From assembly GCA_017508875.1 (NCBI GenBank), contig JAFWQX010000076.1:1-51120 (forward strand): DNA of 51,120 nucleotides, written 5' to 3'. Shown here in pieces: positions 24,702 through 34,415 of the stretch. The notes under the pieces are model-generated. The model did not search any database, was not told the DNA's origin, and saw nothing but the letters and a program-made list of their open reading frames with translations. The DNA comes from Clostridia bacterium (GTDB lineage: Bacteria; Bacillota; Clostridia; UBA1212; UBA1255). The first letter of the stretch is position 1. Every line of letters begins with the position of its first letter. Position numbers and translations under genes: made by a program.

Positions 24702-27700
24702 TCATTCGAAACAGTCTTAAGTCGGTGATCCGTTCACCGCTTAAAAGCATACTGTTTTTCCTGCTGATAATGGCGCTCGTAGCAGCCCTTTCGCTCGGCT
24801 CGGCGCTCGTGAGCATGTGTTCGGCGCTGATACGCCGGTGCGACTCGACTTATACTACCGTTGCCTCAGTCGAATACCGCGGCGGCCGCTTCCCCGAAAA
24901 ATCCGTCAGCGATAAGAACGCCGCACGAATTCGCGCAGGCGTCGATTTTGACGCACTATCAGAACTGAAATACGTAAAAGCCGTTGACAGAAGCGATACG
25001 GCTATTGTTTCGCTCCCTGATTTTAACCGGATCCTCGCCGAAAACTCATCGTCGCAGAACGTCGTGGTGGTAGTTGCAAAGAAACTTTCGAACGACAATG
25101 CGATGGCGAAGGTTACGTCTGTACTGTATTCCGACGCACTCGCCGAGGACAGACTGATCAACATCTACGTAAACGAACCTGACGGAAAACGCGTACCGTT
25201 CAACGGCGAGGAAGGGCATTATTATCTGTTCACCGGATATACGAACGGCGATATTTCCGGCGTTATCGACGTATATATGAGCTTTCAGGTCAACGAAAAA
25301 GCGAAGAGTGCCGGTATCGTTCAGGAGTCGGCGTACATCGACGTGACGGACGATAAGAAACTCGAAAACGGAGATCCGCGGTACGACTTTTTCTTTGATG
25401 CCGCGAACGCCTACGCTCTGATCAATCATTCGTGGTACGCGCGGATATCGCCCGATCCGTCGTTTCTTGAAACGTTCGTAGAAAAGGATTATACGCTGCG
25501 CGAGGGGCGCATGTACACTGAAAAAGACGCGGTAAACGGCACGAAATGCCTGCTTCCGGACGTTATTGCCGACTGCTGGAATGTAAAGCCCGGCGACGAA
25601 GTAACGCTGATACTGATGCAGACCGGTTTTTCTTCATTGACGGATTCGTACTGGCCGGAAACGCGAAACAAGACGGAAGCGGCTGAAAACGCAGAGGACG
25701 GTCCCGGATACGGTATCGCGAATTTAAAGTGCACCGTGACCGGGATAATAGTTACGACGGCGAGGGAGATCCCGCTCATATACCTTTCGGACCTCGGCGG
25801 CATTCAGCCCGGCGACGGATTCTGCGGCTATACGCTCGGAACGCTTTACCTGAAGAACGGAATAACCGGAGTTCAGCTGGAAGAGATCAGATCTTTGCTG
25901 CCGGAAGGAGCGGAGATCGCCGTATACGACCAGGGCTACTCCGTGGTCACGGAATCACTCGCGAAATTACGCGGGGACGCTTCGGGCGTTGTCGCTGCAG
26001 CGGCGATCGCTTCGCTGGCAATGCTCGTGCTTTTTGCATTCGTGTTTGTGGGACGCCAGTCTGATTCGGTGGTGACAATGTACCTTATGGGCACGCCGGT
26101 GCGCGGCCTTGTTCTGTATGTAGTATGCGCAGCCGCAGCGGTCTTTATCCCGGCTTCGGTCGCGGGCAATATTTTTGCTTCCGTCTTCTCCGGCAGCCTC
26201 ACCGGCCTGATAGATAAATCTTTAGCCGGCACTCAGTCGGTAATGTCGCTCTACAGCAGCGCCAGCCTCGGCATCTCGATCCCGTTCACGGGGAAAATAA
26301 CGATGCCTGCGTGGCCGGGGATATTGTGCGCCGTATTACTTTGCATTGCCGGCATCGCCGCGTGCCTCGTATTCCTGCATATTGCCCGCAGGCCCGTAAG
26401 CCCCGAAGCGTATACGGTCCGAAAAGAAAAGAAAGAGAAAAGCAGATCTTCCGAGCCTAAAAACGCGATGCCGCTGAAGCTCTCGGGCGCCGCGAGAAAA
26501 TACATATTATTATCCATAAAGCGCGGAGGGATACGCACGCTCGCGATCCCGCTCGTAAGCTCTCTGATGGTCGTATTCATACTAGTCCCCGCAAACGCGC
26601 TCTCTTCCTACAAAAAGCAGATCGAGGAGCTCAATAACAACACGCGCATCGACTGCTACTTCACCGACTACGGCGGAAAACGGCGCTACGATCTCGTCCT
26701 GATGGATAATATGGTAGGAGTGCTGAACGAGAGCGAATATTTTGATAATTTCCACTTCTCCGCGTGCGATCCGTACGCTGTCGTATATACGCTTTCGAAG
26801 GGCGAAGGAGGAGAACAGGTGCGTACGGAATACGGCGAAAGTGTTCCGTCGGGCGGGTTCTCGTTCGACAGTTTCCTCGCGAATTTCATGAACGGGCCGA
26901 AGATGTTCTATACGGACGAATTCACGTCGGTACCGGAATTTGTAGGGAAGCAGGCGCCGGAGGTACGCTGGCTCGACGGTTACGGATATGAGTATTTCAC
27001 AGAAGAAAGAAACCCGTTCCCGTATACGACCAGAGACGATCGCCTTGGAACTAATATTTTTAAATGCCCTGTCGACGACAGAGAACTGAGCGTCGTTGTC
27101 CCCGAATCCTTCCTGGAGCAGTACAAAGTTGAACTCGGCGATTCCGTCGGAATGTTAGTGTCCGAAGACCTTGTCAACGAAGAATATAAAATAGTGGGTG
27201 CTTTCCACGACGTAGGAACGACGAACTTCATATATACGCGCAGGGACAACGTTCATAAAACCTTCATCATTTATTCGCAGGTGCGTCCCGGTATGCCTAC
27301 CGGAGAGATGCTGGTCGTAAAGCCTCGCAATTCCAGTTCGAGCGGAAGCTTCAGGCTCACGGATACGAACCGGATAGTCGAGGCGAAAGAATGGCTGAAG
27401 TTCAAAGGGTTCAGCCGCGTTCACGAGTCCGGGTTCTACAGGCTTTATCCTATTTTGGAGGATCAGGAATACTGCGAATCGCTCGAAAAACTGCAGCGGA
27501 ATATAGGATACCTGGAGAAAGTACTGCCCGCGATGGCCGCGCTCGTGCTGCTGGCCGGTTTCGCCGCCGCGTATCTGCTGATGTTCAGGCGCAGGGTCGA
27601 GATCGCCACACTGCGTTCGATCGGAGAAACGTCCGCGCGCGTGTTCTTTATATTCTGCGCAGAACAGCTCTCAGAGGCCGTTCTGGGCACTTTGCTGTGC

Positions 27701-27847
27701 GTAGCCATCTGGATAGCTGTCGCCGGAATAAACGCGAATATGTGGCTCTCAGCGGCATTTTTTGCAGGATTCTTCATCGGTACGGTGATCTCGGCGCTGC
27801 GGATGAGCAGAAACAATCTTTTGGATGTACTTAGCGACAAGGAGTGA
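24698..27847 (+). CDS. FtsX/MacB-type ABC transporter permease (two-domain)
   Basis: 1049 residues. ATG 24698 overlaps the fumB stop (ATGA); GTG 24689 in the same frame is less likely. One N-terminal membrane helix precedes a ~390-residue extracytoplasmic domain. A helix cluster follows around residues 430-570, then a second extracytoplasmic region, and three helices at the C-terminus (about 945-1040) with an FtsX-like RRRVEIATLRSIGET motif. This is the duplicated layout common for Bacillota permeases of the peptide-resistance or lipoprotein-export class. The ATPase is encoded directly downstream. Substrate unknown. Confidence 0.85.
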   Translation: MIIRNSLKSVIRSPLKSILFFLLIMALVAALSLGSALVSMCSALIRRCDSTYTTVASVEYRGGRFPEKSVSDKNAARIRAGVDFDALSELKYVKAVDRSDTAIVSLPDFNRILAENSSSQNVVVVVAKKLSNDNAMAKVTSVLYSDALAEDRLINIYVNEPDGKRVPFNGEEGHYYLFTGYTNGDISGVIDVYMSFQVNEKAKSAGIVQESAYIDVTDDKKLENGDPRYDFFFDAANAYALINHSWYARISPDPSFLETFVEKDYTLREGRMYTEKDAVNGTKCLLPDVIADCWNVKPGDEVTLILMQTGFSSLTDSYWPETRNKTEAAENAEDGPGYGIANLKCTVTGIIVTTAREIPLIYLSDLGGIQPGDGFCGYTLGTLYLKNGITGVQLEEIRSLLPEGAEIAVYDQGYSVVTESLAKLRGDASGVVAAAAIASLAMLVLFAFVFVGRQSDSVVTMYLMGTPVRGLVLYVVCAAAAVFIPASVAGNIFASVFSGSLTGLIDKSLAGTQSVMSLYSSASLGISIPFTGKITMPAWPGILCAVLLCIAGIAACLVFLHIARRPVSPEAYTVRKEKKEKSRSSEPKNAMPLKLSGAARKYILLSIKRGGIRTLAIPLVSSLMVVFILVPANALSSYKKQIEELNNNTRIDCYFTDYGGKRRYDLVLMDNMVGVLNESEYFDNFHFSACDPYAVVYTLSKGEGGEQVRTEYGESVPSGGFSFDSFLANFMNGPKMFYTDEFTSVPEFVGKQAPEVRWLDGYGYEYFTEERNPFPYTTRDDRLGTNIFKCPVDDRELSVVVPESFLEQYKVELGDSVGMLVSEDLVNEEYKIVGAFHDVGTTNFIYTRRDNVHKTFIIYSQVRPGMPTGEMLVVKPRNSSSSGSFRLTDTNRIVEAKEWLKFKGFSRVHESGFYRLYPILEDQEYCESLEKLQRNIGYLEKVLPAMAALVLLAGFAAAYLLMFRRRVEIATLRSIGETSARVFFIFCAEQLSEAVLGTLLCVAIWIAVAGINANMWLSAAFFAGFFIGTVISALRMSRNNLLDVLSDKE

Positions 27848-27852
27848 CGGAA

Positions 27853-28518
27853 ATGATCCTTGAACTTAAAGACGTTATATTCAGTTATAATACGCGCTGG
27901 AACCGCGTCGACGTATTAAAGGGCGTCAATGCAGGATTTGAGCGCGGTAAGGTCTACGGCATCGTGGGTAAGTCCGGCAGCGGTAAGAGCACCGTGCTTT
28001 CGCTGATGGCGGGGATAACGCTTCCGCAGAGCGGGCAGGTGCTGCTCGAAGGCGTTCCGACGTCCGAAATGGATCTCCAGGAGTACCGCAGGGATAAGGT
28101 CGCGGTCATCTATCAGAGCTTCAGGCTGCTCCCGCTGCTGACGGCGGTGGAAAACGTCATGTACCCGATGGAGCTTCGCGGCGTAAAGAGGAAAGAGGCC
28201 CAGAAGCGTGCGGAGCAGTATCTCGAAGACGTAGGCATACCTGCGACGGCGTATTACCGTTTTCCGACGACGCTCTCGGGCGGCGAACAGCAGAGGGTGG
28301 CCATTGCCCGCGCGCTTGCCTGCGATACGCACCTGATGCTCGCGGACGAACCGACCGGAAACCTTGACGGCGAAAACAGTGAGATCATAATTGACCTACT
28401 TCGCAGACTTGCGGCCGAACGCAATTACTGCGTAATAATAGTAACGCACGACGTTGACGTCATGGATAAGCTCGACGTGGTGTACCGCATGCACGACGGA
28501 GTGCTCGTTAAACGCTGA
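27853..28518 (+). CDS. ABC transporter ATP-binding protein (LolD/MacB class)
   Basis: 221 residues. ATG 27853 is placed by AAGGAG (27839-27844); GTG 27844 is part of that site. Walker A GKSGSGKS (39-46), signature LSGGEQQ (141-147), Walker B LMLADEP with Glu166 and switch His199 are all intact. Partner of the preceding permease. Confidence 0.93.
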   Translation: MILELKDVIFSYNTRWNRVDVLKGVNAGFERGKVYGIVGKSGSGKSTVLSLMAGITLPQSGQVLLEGVPTSEMDLQEYRRDKVAVIYQSFRLLPLLTAVENVMYPMELRGVKRKEAQKRAEQYLEDVGIPATAYYRFPTTLSGGEQQRVAIARALACDTHLMLADEPTGNLDGENSEIIIDLLRRLAAERNYCVIIVTHDVDVMDKLDVVYRMHDGVLVKR

Positions 28519-28534
28519 AGGAGATACGGTCCAC

Positions 28535-29470
28535 GTGAAAAAGAAGCAGGAAAAAACTGAAAAGAAAGCCGGTCAGGCGGAGACGGCGAACGTACCTAAT
28601 ACGGCGAAAAAAAGCGCAGGCAGCATGATAAGCGCCGTTCTTGTATGTATGCTCGGCTCGCTGGTGGTATCGTTCGCACTTAACCAGGTGCTGAAACCTG
28701 CGGGCTTCTCTCCCGGCGGCGTGACTGGTCTGGCGGTGCTCGTAAACAAGATCACCGGCGGCCGTTTCCCTGTAGGTGTCGCGCAGATCATCATGAACGT
28801 TCCGCTGTTCATACTTGGATATAAGACGCTCGGGAAGGAGTTCATATTCAGGTCGATCATGGGCACAGTGATGACATCTATATTCGTTGACTCCCTCAGC
28901 TTTACGGCGAAATACTGGGTACTGAAGACCGAACCGATATTGGCCGCGGTATGGGGCGGCGTGCTTCTGGGCATAGGCTACGGCATTATTTTCAGGACCG
29001 GCGCGACGACGGGAGGTACCGATATTGCCGCCCGCGTGCTTCAGAAAAAGATGAATTATATGACGCTCGGCCAGCTTCTGCTGATGTTCAACGTGATATT
29101 CCTTATCGTTGTAGGTCTGGTCAATATGTCCGTGAGCGCCGCGCTTTACACCGGCATTACAGTATTTATTTCTTCTAAAGTCGTAGATCAGGTCGAAGGC
29201 GGCGTGAATTATGCGAAAGAGGTGCTGCTCGTTTCGGACAAGGCTGCGGAGATCGGTGCGGATATTATCAGCGAGCTGGGGCGCGGGGCAACGATCCTTC
29301 ACGGTACCGGTGCGTATACAGGTCACGATCACCCCGTGCTGTGGGTGGTAGTTTATAACCGCCAGCTTCCTAAATTGCGTGAGATCGCCGCCCGCCACGA
29401 TCCCACCGTGTTTATTGCTATTAAAGACGTGCGTGAAGCAAAAGGCCTCACCGGAGCCGGAAGGTTCTGA
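28535..29470 (+). CDS. YitT family membrane protein
   Basis: 311 residues from GTG 28535, after GAAGGAGA (28517-28524). A Lys/Glu-rich N-terminal tail precedes five or six membrane helices, with GFSPGGVTG and GATTGGTDI glycine-rich motifs, then a C-terminal DUF2179 domain (about residues 225-305). This is the standard YitT architecture; the biochemical function is not established. Last gene before the terminator of the fumarase operon. Confidence 0.88.
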   Translation: MKKKQEKTEKKAGQAETANVPNTAKKSAGSMISAVLVCMLGSLVVSFALNQVLKPAGFSPGGVTGLAVLVNKITGGRFPVGVAQIIMNVPLFILGYKTLGKEFIFRSIMGTVMTSIFVDSLSFTAKYWVLKTEPILAAVWGGVLLGIGYGIIFRTGATTGGTDIAARVLQKKMNYMTLGQLLLMFNVIFLIVVGLVNMSVSAALYTGITVFISSKVVDQVEGGVNYAKEVLLVSDKAAEIGADIISELGRGATILHGTGAYTGHDHPVLWVVVYNRQLPKLREIAARHDPTVFIAIKDVREAKGLTGAGRF

Positions 29471-29513
29471 TAAGGCCTGAAGGTGCAGGAACCGCGCGCG
29501 GCTCCGCGAACGT

Positions 29514-29570
29514 AAAAAACGCATAAAAACGTATAAAAACGCATTAAAGCGCAAAAATTACGCATAAAAA
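29514..29570. other. Phased A-tracts (possible intrinsic DNA bend)
   Basis: Runs of A begin at 29514, 29525, 29535, 29546 and 29553, with another near 29566. The first four are spaced 10-11 bases, close to one helical turn. It lies between two converging genes. Confidence 0.45.
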
Positions 29571-29582
29571 TATTATAACCGG

Positions 29583-29608
29583 CTGCTGTACGTCACAGCA
29601 GTTTTTTT
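29583..29608 (+). terminator. Rho-independent terminator of the fumarase-ABC-yitT operon
   Basis: CTGCTGT/ACAGCAG stem with a 5-base loop followed by seven T residues. Its right arm includes the stop codon of the converging homocysteine methyltransferase gene. Confidence 0.85.
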
Positions 29609-30438
29609 ATTTCCTTTATATATTCGTCGTCGGTTCCGCAGCATCCGCCGATGTAGCTCACATACTCGAGCGCCGGCTTCACGTCTTCGGCAAACTGAAC
29701 TGCGCTGTACGCGACTTCCGTAGAACCGTCTTTACTCGAGATCGGTTTTCCGGCGTTGGGCTTGAACAGTACGGGCAGATCGGTTTTTTCCGCGAACTCT
29801 TTTATGATCGGCAGGGCGAGATCAGGACCGAGCGAACAGTTGAGCCCGATCGCGTCAATGCCCAGAGGCGCGAGTGTTTCGATAGTGTCTTCTACGGAAT
29901 TTCCGAACATCGTTTTTCCGTTTTTTTCAAAAGTCATTGAACAGAATACGGGGAGCCCGTACTTTTTTGCCTCCACAGTAGCCACGCGCATCATTTCCAG
30001 ATCCATGAAAGTCTGGATCAGAATGATATCCGCGCCCGCTCCTACTCCGGCGTCAAGCATTTCGTCATATATCGCCGCGCATTCTTCCTCTTCCATATCG
30101 CCGTACGGTTCGAGCAGCTGCGTCAGAGGCCCGAGCGAAAGACAGAGCTTCACGCCGGTGCCTTCGAGCACTTTTTTCGCGACTTTAACTCCGGCGGCTA
30201 CGACGTCGTACGCCGTATATGAAGATGAACGCTTCACGGCGGGGCCGTTCGCTCCGAACGTGTTTGCAAGGATTATCTCGCACCCTGCGTCAACGTACCT
30301 TTTTGTCAGTTCTTCGATGAATTCGGGATGTTCGATATTGTATCTCCACACCGGAACCTTCTCTACGCCGTTTTTTTCGGCGATGCCCCACAGCGACGTT
30401 CCGACGGCGCCGTCCATAAGCGTGATTTTTCTTTCCAT
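29593..30438 (-). CDS. Homocysteine S-methyltransferase family protein
   Basis: 281 residues. The ATG at 30438 is preceded on the minus strand by GGAGGT; the in-frame extension to 30645 has no ribosome site and is partly repeat-encoded. Zinc/homocysteine-binding cysteines are present: Cys201 (GLNCS), Cys266 and Cys267 (GGCCG). The MDGAVGTSL opening and NTFGANG motif match the N-terminal domain of cobalamin methionine synthase. As a stand-alone domain it may methylate homocysteine from S-methylmethionine or act with a separate corrinoid protein; none is encoded nearby. Confidence 0.87.
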   Translation of the reverse strand: MERKITLMDGAVGTSLWGIAEKNGVEKVPVWRYNIEHPEFIEELTKRYVDAGCEIILANTFGANGPAVKRSSSYTAYDVVAAGVKVAKKVLEGTGVKLCLSLGPLTQLLEPYGDMEEEECAAIYDEMLDAGVGAGADIILIQTFMDLEMMRVATVEAKKYGLPVFCSMTFEKNGKTMFGNSVEDTIETLAPLGIDAIGLNCSLGPDLALPIIKEFAEKTDLPVLFKPNAGKPISSKDGSTEVAYSAVQFAEDVKPALEYVSYIGGCCGTDDEYIKEIKKLL

Positions 30439-30479
30439 TTCTGTGATACCTCCGATGTGACCCGCGGCGAGGCCGATTG

Positions 30480-30514
30480 TTTGATGCCGATGATTTGATG
30501 CCGATGATTTGATG
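30480..30514. repeat. 14-base direct repeat, 2.5 copies
   Basis: TTTGATGCCGATGA occurs at 30480-30493 and 30494-30507, followed by half a unit, between the methyltransferase and kinase genes. Confidence 0.85.
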
Positions 30515-30532
30515 TCTATTATCTGCCGGCGC

Positions 30533-31417
30533 TTATTTGATTCTTCTGAACAGGCAGGGTATGTATTCGGGGATCGCGCCGAGGTGGCGGACAACGTAAT
30601 TTGCAAGTCTCGAAGCGCGCCTGAGCGAGACGTTGACGCTCGCACCCCTTAAGTAGTTGTAGAGGAAGCACGCGGACAACGAGTCTCCGCCGCCTACCGT
30701 TGACACCACTTTTACCCTCGGCTTTGCGGATCTGAACAGCACGCCGACTTCGGCCGAGTAAGCGCATGCTCCGTCCTTATCGAGCGTCAGAAGCACGAGC
30801 TTTATGTTCGGGTATTTTTCACATACCACGCGGCAGAATCCTTCGTAGTCAGATTTATCCGCGTCGATTTCTATCGCGTCCTGCTCGTCTCTCGACAGTT
30901 TCAGAATCGTTGTGCGTCCGAGCGCGTATTCGACGAAATCTTTTGTATAGTTCGTCTTGCGGATGTTGATGTCGAAAAAGATCTCTTTGTAATTACCTTT
31001 TTCCAGCAGCGTCATAAGAGATGCGCGGGAAGGGTATCCGGGATCTCTTACGGGCAGCGTTCCGAAATAGAGCGCGTCAGCCGAAAACTGTCCCGCGTCG
31101 CCGCTTACCGGCAAAGGGATGCAGTCGTATGCAGACGGAAACGGAAGTTCGTAATCCGGCGTACCGCCGTCAAGTGTAATGAGGCTCCTGCCCGTAGGCA
31201 CGCCGCTGATGCGCGCAACGTCGCTGAGGTCAACTCCGTATTCCGCGGCTTTTTTTAGTGCGGCCTCTCCGTCTTCGTCAGCTCCTACGGCGGACAACAT
31301 CTTTACGTTTGCGCCCAGCCTCGCTATATGTGCAGCAAAATTGAACGCCGCACCTCCTATCTCCCTTTTATCCGGAAAGACGTCCCAAAGAATATCTCCG
31401 AAAACCTGAATCTTCAT
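30533..31417 (-). CDS. PfkB-family sugar kinase (fructokinase-like)
   Basis: 294 residues. N-terminal FGDILWD and GGAAFNFAAH motifs bind sugar, and the C-terminal catalytic motif is STVGGGDSLSA, with the Asp as expected base (GGGD instead of the usual GAGD). Length and motifs fit fructokinase/ribokinase relatives; the exact sugar is not determinable. A good promoter lies at 31506-31535 on the same strand. Confidence 0.87.
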   Translation of the reverse strand: MKIQVFGDILWDVFPDKREIGGAAFNFAAHIARLGANVKMLSAVGADEDGEAALKKAAEYGVDLSDVARISGVPTGRSLITLDGGTPDYELPFPSAYDCIPLPVSGDAGQFSADALYFGTLPVRDPGYPSRASLMTLLEKGNYKEIFFDINIRKTNYTKDFVEYALGRTTILKLSRDEQDAIEIDADKSDYEGFCRVVCEKYPNIKLVLLTLDKDGACAYSAEVGVLFRSAKPRVKVVSTVGGGDSLSACFLYNYLRGASVNVSLRRASRLANYVVRHLGAIPEYIPCLFRRIK

Positions 31418-31505
31418 AATAAAACTCCTAAAAACTCTTTATCAATAATTTCGAGTTCGAGCGGATGTTTTAGAGAAGTTACGAGCCCGCCCGGTTCGTG
31501 CGGCA

Positions 31506-31535
31506 ATTGTAACATAAAACGAAATGAAAGTGCAA
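31506..31535 (-). promoter_or_regulatory. Extended -10 promoter for the PfkB kinase
   Basis: On the minus strand TTGCAC (31535-31530), 18 bases, TACAAT (31511-31506) with an upstream TGT extension. Confidence 0.6.
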
Positions 31536-31553
31536 CGAGGAACTGTCTCCGAT

Positions 31554-31586
31554 GAGTTAAGTGTTCAGAGTTAAGAGTTCAGAGTT
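31554..31586 (+). repeat. Heptamer tandem repeat, GTTNAGA units
   Basis: About 4.5 slightly diverged copies of the unit seen at 4331-4419, directly abutting the ACTTNCC array. Confidence 0.8.
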
Positions 31587-31804
31587 CCACTTACCACTTG
31601 CCACTTACCACTTGCCACTTTCAACTTGCCACTTACCACTTGCCACTTTCAACTTGCCACTTACCACTTGCCACTTTCAACTTGCCACTTACCACTTGCC
31701 ACTTTCAACTTGAAACTTGCCACTTTCAACTTGCCACTTACCACTTGCCACTTGCCACTTTCAACTTGCCACTTTCAACTTGCCACTTTCAACTTGCCAC
31801 TTGC
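31587..31804 (+). repeat. Heptamer tandem repeat, ACTTNCC/ACTTTCA units
   Basis: About 31 copies of a 7-base unit with variants ACTTGCC, ACTTACC, ACTTTCA and one ACTTGAA. A higher-order pattern GCC-ACC-GCC-TCA recurs. Read on the minus strand the units end in AAGT, similar to the GTTNAGA family (...GAGT), so the two arrays may be related and inverted. Confidence 0.95.
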
Positions 31805-31834
31805 TATTTGCCCGTTCCCGGTTGTATTTTTCAC

Positions 31835-31864
31835 TTGCATTGCCCTGAGGGGTCGTGGTATAAT
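31835..31864 (+). promoter_or_regulatory. Extended -10 promoter for rpmE
   Basis: TTGCAT (31835-31840), 18 bases, perfect TATAAT (31859-31864) with TGG immediately upstream. Confidence 0.7.
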
Positions 31865-31865
31865 C

Positions 31866-31987
31866 TAATCTGCTGTTCTGTCCGCACGGCAAATCCGTGC
31901 CGGAATCAGGCACATTACAAAGCCAAGCAGGCGAAAGCTGATTTTGCCATATAAAGTGGAAGCTTTGAGCGAAAGAAGGTGACAGGA
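31866..31987 (+). promoter_or_regulatory. rpmE 5' leader with hairpin, possible L31 autoregulatory leader
   Basis: The ~115-base leader has a strong hairpin GCACGG/CCGTGC (31884-31900). Ribosomal protein leaders for L31 are known in several phyla. I cannot confirm a match to a known L31 leader family by eye. Confidence 0.35.
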
Positions 31988-32185
31988 ATGAAAGAAGGAA
32001 TTCATCCTAAGTTTTTTGAGACGACCGCGAAGTGCGCATGTGGCGAAACATTCACCACGTTTTCGACGAGGAAGGACATCACGGTAGAAATTTGCTCCAA
32101 ATGCCATCCTTACTACACCGGAAAGCAGAAACTCGTTGATACCGGCGGCCGCGTCGATAAGTTCAACAAGAGGTACGGCCTGTAA
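31988..32185 (+). CDS. rpmE: 50S ribosomal protein L31, zinc-binding type
   Basis: 65 residues. ATG 31988 follows AGAAGGTG by 7-8 bases, and GTG 31979 is rejected. Zinc ligands of the C+ form are present: CAC near residue 16-18 and [13 protein letters not shown] start and [11 protein letters not shown] end are typical of L31. Confidence 0.97.
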   Translation: MKEGIHPKFFETTAKCACGETFTTFSTRKDITVEICSKCHPYYTGKQKLVDTGGRVDKFNKRYGL

Positions 32186-32259
32186 TTCAGTTGTTCCGGA
32201 AAGGCTGCGGAGATCTTCATTTCTGCGGCCCGGCAGGCCTTGCCGGGATGAAACGAACG

Positions 32260-32286
32260 AGGCTTGCCTTCAGGGCAAGCCTTTTT
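32260..32286 (+). terminator. Rho-independent terminator after rpmE
   Basis: AGGCTTGCC/GGCAAGCCT stem with a 5-base loop running into five T residues. A second GC-rich hairpin (32229-32247) lies just upstream. Confidence 0.85.
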
Positions 32287-32292
32287 CTAAAT

Positions 32293-32322
32293 TTGACATA
32301 ATATGCTTATAAGGCGTACAGC
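32293..32322 (+). promoter_or_regulatory. Possible promoter for tig
   Basis: A perfect TTGACA (32293-32298) follows the rpmE terminator, but the -10 at usual spacing (TACAGC, 32317-32322) is poor. A promoter is expected here because the terminator isolates tig. Confidence 0.3.
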
Positions 32323-32432
32323 ACCGGCTGACGAAGGAAAGAAACAAAACAGAACTGAGCGGAGCTGTATTCTGCCTGAATAAGCTTACATAAAACACAA
32401 ACACAAAATAAAAATCGAACGGAGTGGCTATC

Positions 32433-33749
32433 ATGCAAGTTAAAAAGAATGACATTAAAACGAACCTCATCGGTCTGGAGATCGAATCCACACCTGAAGT
32501 AATAGAAGAAGGCCTCGAGGCAGCTTTCCGCGCTCATAAAAATGAGTTCCGCATAAACGGTTTCAGACCCGGAAAAGCGCCCCGCCGCATCGTAGAGCAG
32601 GTCTACGGTAAAGAAGTGCTCTACAATGATGCAGCAGATTACGTACTTAATAAAGAATACGAAGCGGCGCTCGACGAACTCAAACTCGACGTCGTATCCT
32701 ACCCCCAGAACGTAAAACTCGTAGAATTTTCGCCCGAGAAAGCTGTATTCACGCTTGAAGTTTACGTTCGTCCCGAAGTCAAACTCGGCCAGTACAGAAA
32801 CATCGAAGTGACCGAAGTTGACACCGCCGTCACCGACGAAGACGTTGACGCCGAAGTAAAGAAAGAAGCAGAGAAGAACGCGCGCATGATATCCGTTGAC
32901 GACAGAGCTGCGCAGGACGGAGACACCGTAAGCCTCGACTTTGAAGGATTTGTCGACGGCGTTGCGTTCGAAGGCGGAAAAGGCGAGAATTACTCGCTCA
33001 AACTCGGCTCCGGCCAGTTCATCCCCGGCTTCGAGGAACAGCTTGTTGGCGCCGAGATCGGTAAAGATATCGAGGTCAACGTAACGTTCCCCGAAGAGTA
33101 TCAGGAAGCTTCCCTCGCCGGAAAGCCCGCCGTATTCAAGTGCAAGGTCAATGAGATCAAAGTTCAGGAGATTCCTGTCATCGACGACGAATTTGCTTCC
33201 GACGTGAGCGAATTCGATACGCTCGACGAATATAAGGCAGACCTGCGCAAGAAACTTGAAGAGCGCAAAGAGAAGCAGGCGAAGTCCGAGATGCGCGAAG
33301 AAGCGATGAAAAAAGCGCTCGATAACGCGGAGATCGACATTCCCGAGCCGATGATCGCTGCCGAGCAGGAAAATGAAGTCAGACGTATGGAAGAGCAGCT
33401 CAGATCGTACGGAATGAAACTGAATCAGTATCTTCAGTACATGGGCGTTGACGAAGCAGGTTACAAGGAACGCATCAGACCGCAGGCAGAGATCAACGTA
33501 AGACGTGATCTCGTTATGGACGCTATCGCCGCAGCCGAGGGCTTCGACGCTACCGAAGAAGAAGTGGATAAAGAGTTTGCCGCCGCAGCCGAATACATGA
33601 AGATGTCGCTCGAAGAAGTGAAAAAAGTGTACGGAGGCAGCAAAGAGAATATTGTCAGAGACATTAAGCGCAGGAAAGCCGCTGATCTGATCGCAGATTC
33701 CGCAGTTCCGGTTAAAAAAGCTGAAGAAGCTGCGGAGAAAAAAGACTGA
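32433..33749 (+). CDS. tig: Trigger factor chaperone
   Basis: 438 residues. ATG 32433 is 8 bases after GGAG; GTG 32424 overlaps that site. The ribosome-docking motif GFRPGKAP is at residues 43-50. A central FKBP-type prolyl isomerase domain (about 150-235) and a Lys/Glu-rich helical C-terminal domain complete the standard layout. Next to clpP and clpX, the usual order in Bacillota. Confidence 0.96.
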   Translation: MQVKKNDIKTNLIGLEIESTPEVIEEGLEAAFRAHKNEFRINGFRPGKAPRRIVEQVYGKEVLYNDAADYVLNKEYEAALDELKLDVVSYPQNVKLVEFSPEKAVFTLEVYVRPEVKLGQYRNIEVTEVDTAVTDEDVDAEVKKEAEKNARMISVDDRAAQDGDTVSLDFEGFVDGVAFEGGKGENYSLKLGSGQFIPGFEEQLVGAEIGKDIEVNVTFPEEYQEASLAGKPAVFKCKVNEIKVQEIPVIDDEFASDVSEFDTLDEYKADLRKKLEERKEKQAKSEMREEAMKKALDNAEIDIPEPMIAAEQENEVRRMEEQLRSYGMKLNQYLQYMGVDEAGYKERIRPQAEINVRRDLVMDAIAAAEGFDATEEEVDKEFAAAAEYMKMSLEEVKKVYGGSKENIVRDIKRRKAADLIADSAVPVKKAEEAAEKKD

Positions 33750-33802
33750 CGAGGAAACCGGCGGCTGATATTGCCCGCAGATCCCGCAAAGGAGGGTTTA
33801 AG

Positions 33803-34387
33803 ATGGCATATATACCTATGGTAGTAGAACAGACGAGCCGCGGAGAGCGCTCGTACGATATTTTTTCGAGATTACTTAACGACCGGATCGTTATGCTCAG
33901 CGACGAAGTTAACGACGTGACCGCGAGCCTGGTCGTAGCTCAGCTTCTGTTCCTTGAATCCGAGAATCCGGATAAGGACATCCAGCTTTACATCAACAGC
34001 CCCGGCGGTTCTGTTTCTGCCGGAATGGCTATATATGACACGATGCAGTTTGTAAAGTGCGACGTGTCAACGATCTGCGTCGGTATGGCCGCCAGCATGG
34101 GCGCCGTACTGCTCGCCGCAGGCGCTAAGGGCAAACGTTTTGCGCTGCCCAACAGCGAGATCATGATCCACCAGCCTCTCGGAGGATTCCAGGGCCAGGC
34201 TTCCGATATGCAGATCCATACCGATCATATTATTCGTACGCGCAGGAAACTGAATCAGATACTCAGCGACTGCACCGGTAAATCTATCGAAATCATCGAA
34301 AAAGATACGGACAGAGACAATTTCCTTACTGCGGAGCAGGCACTTGAGTACGGACTTATCGATAAAGTTATGACTCACAGAGCCTGA
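33803..34387 (+). CDS. clpP: ATP-dependent Clp protease proteolytic subunit
   Basis: 194 residues with AAAGGAGGG upstream. The catalytic triad is Ser98 (AASMG), His123 (MIHQP) and Asp172. Normal length, intact. Confidence 0.97.
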   Translation: MAYIPMVVEQTSRGERSYDIFSRLLNDRIVMLSDEVNDVTASLVVAQLLFLESENPDKDIQLYINSPGGSVSAGMAIYDTMQFVKCDVSTICVGMAASMGAVLLAAGAKGKRFALPNSEIMIHQPLGGFQGQASDMQIHTDHIIRTRRKLNQILSDCTGKSIEIIEKDTDRDNFLTAEQALEYGLIDKVMTHRA

Positions 34388-34415
34388 ACCTGCCCCAGGG
34401 CGGAAAGGGATAAGT

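Larger units (their letters stand above)
31418..31987. other. Intergenic region between divergent pfkB and rpmE
   Basis: This 570-base gap contains the minus-strand pfkB promoter, two adjacent heptamer arrays (31554-31586 and 31587-31804), the rpmE promoter and an rpmE leader with a hairpin. Long open frames across it (for example 31598-31954) result from repeat periodicity and are not genes. Confidence 0.75.

Noticed and set aside
31598-31954. 118-codon open frame reading PLTTCHFQLA-type repeats
   Set aside because: It translates the ACTTNCC heptamer array, which happens to lack stops; no ribosome site and an overlapping frame gives the same peptide.
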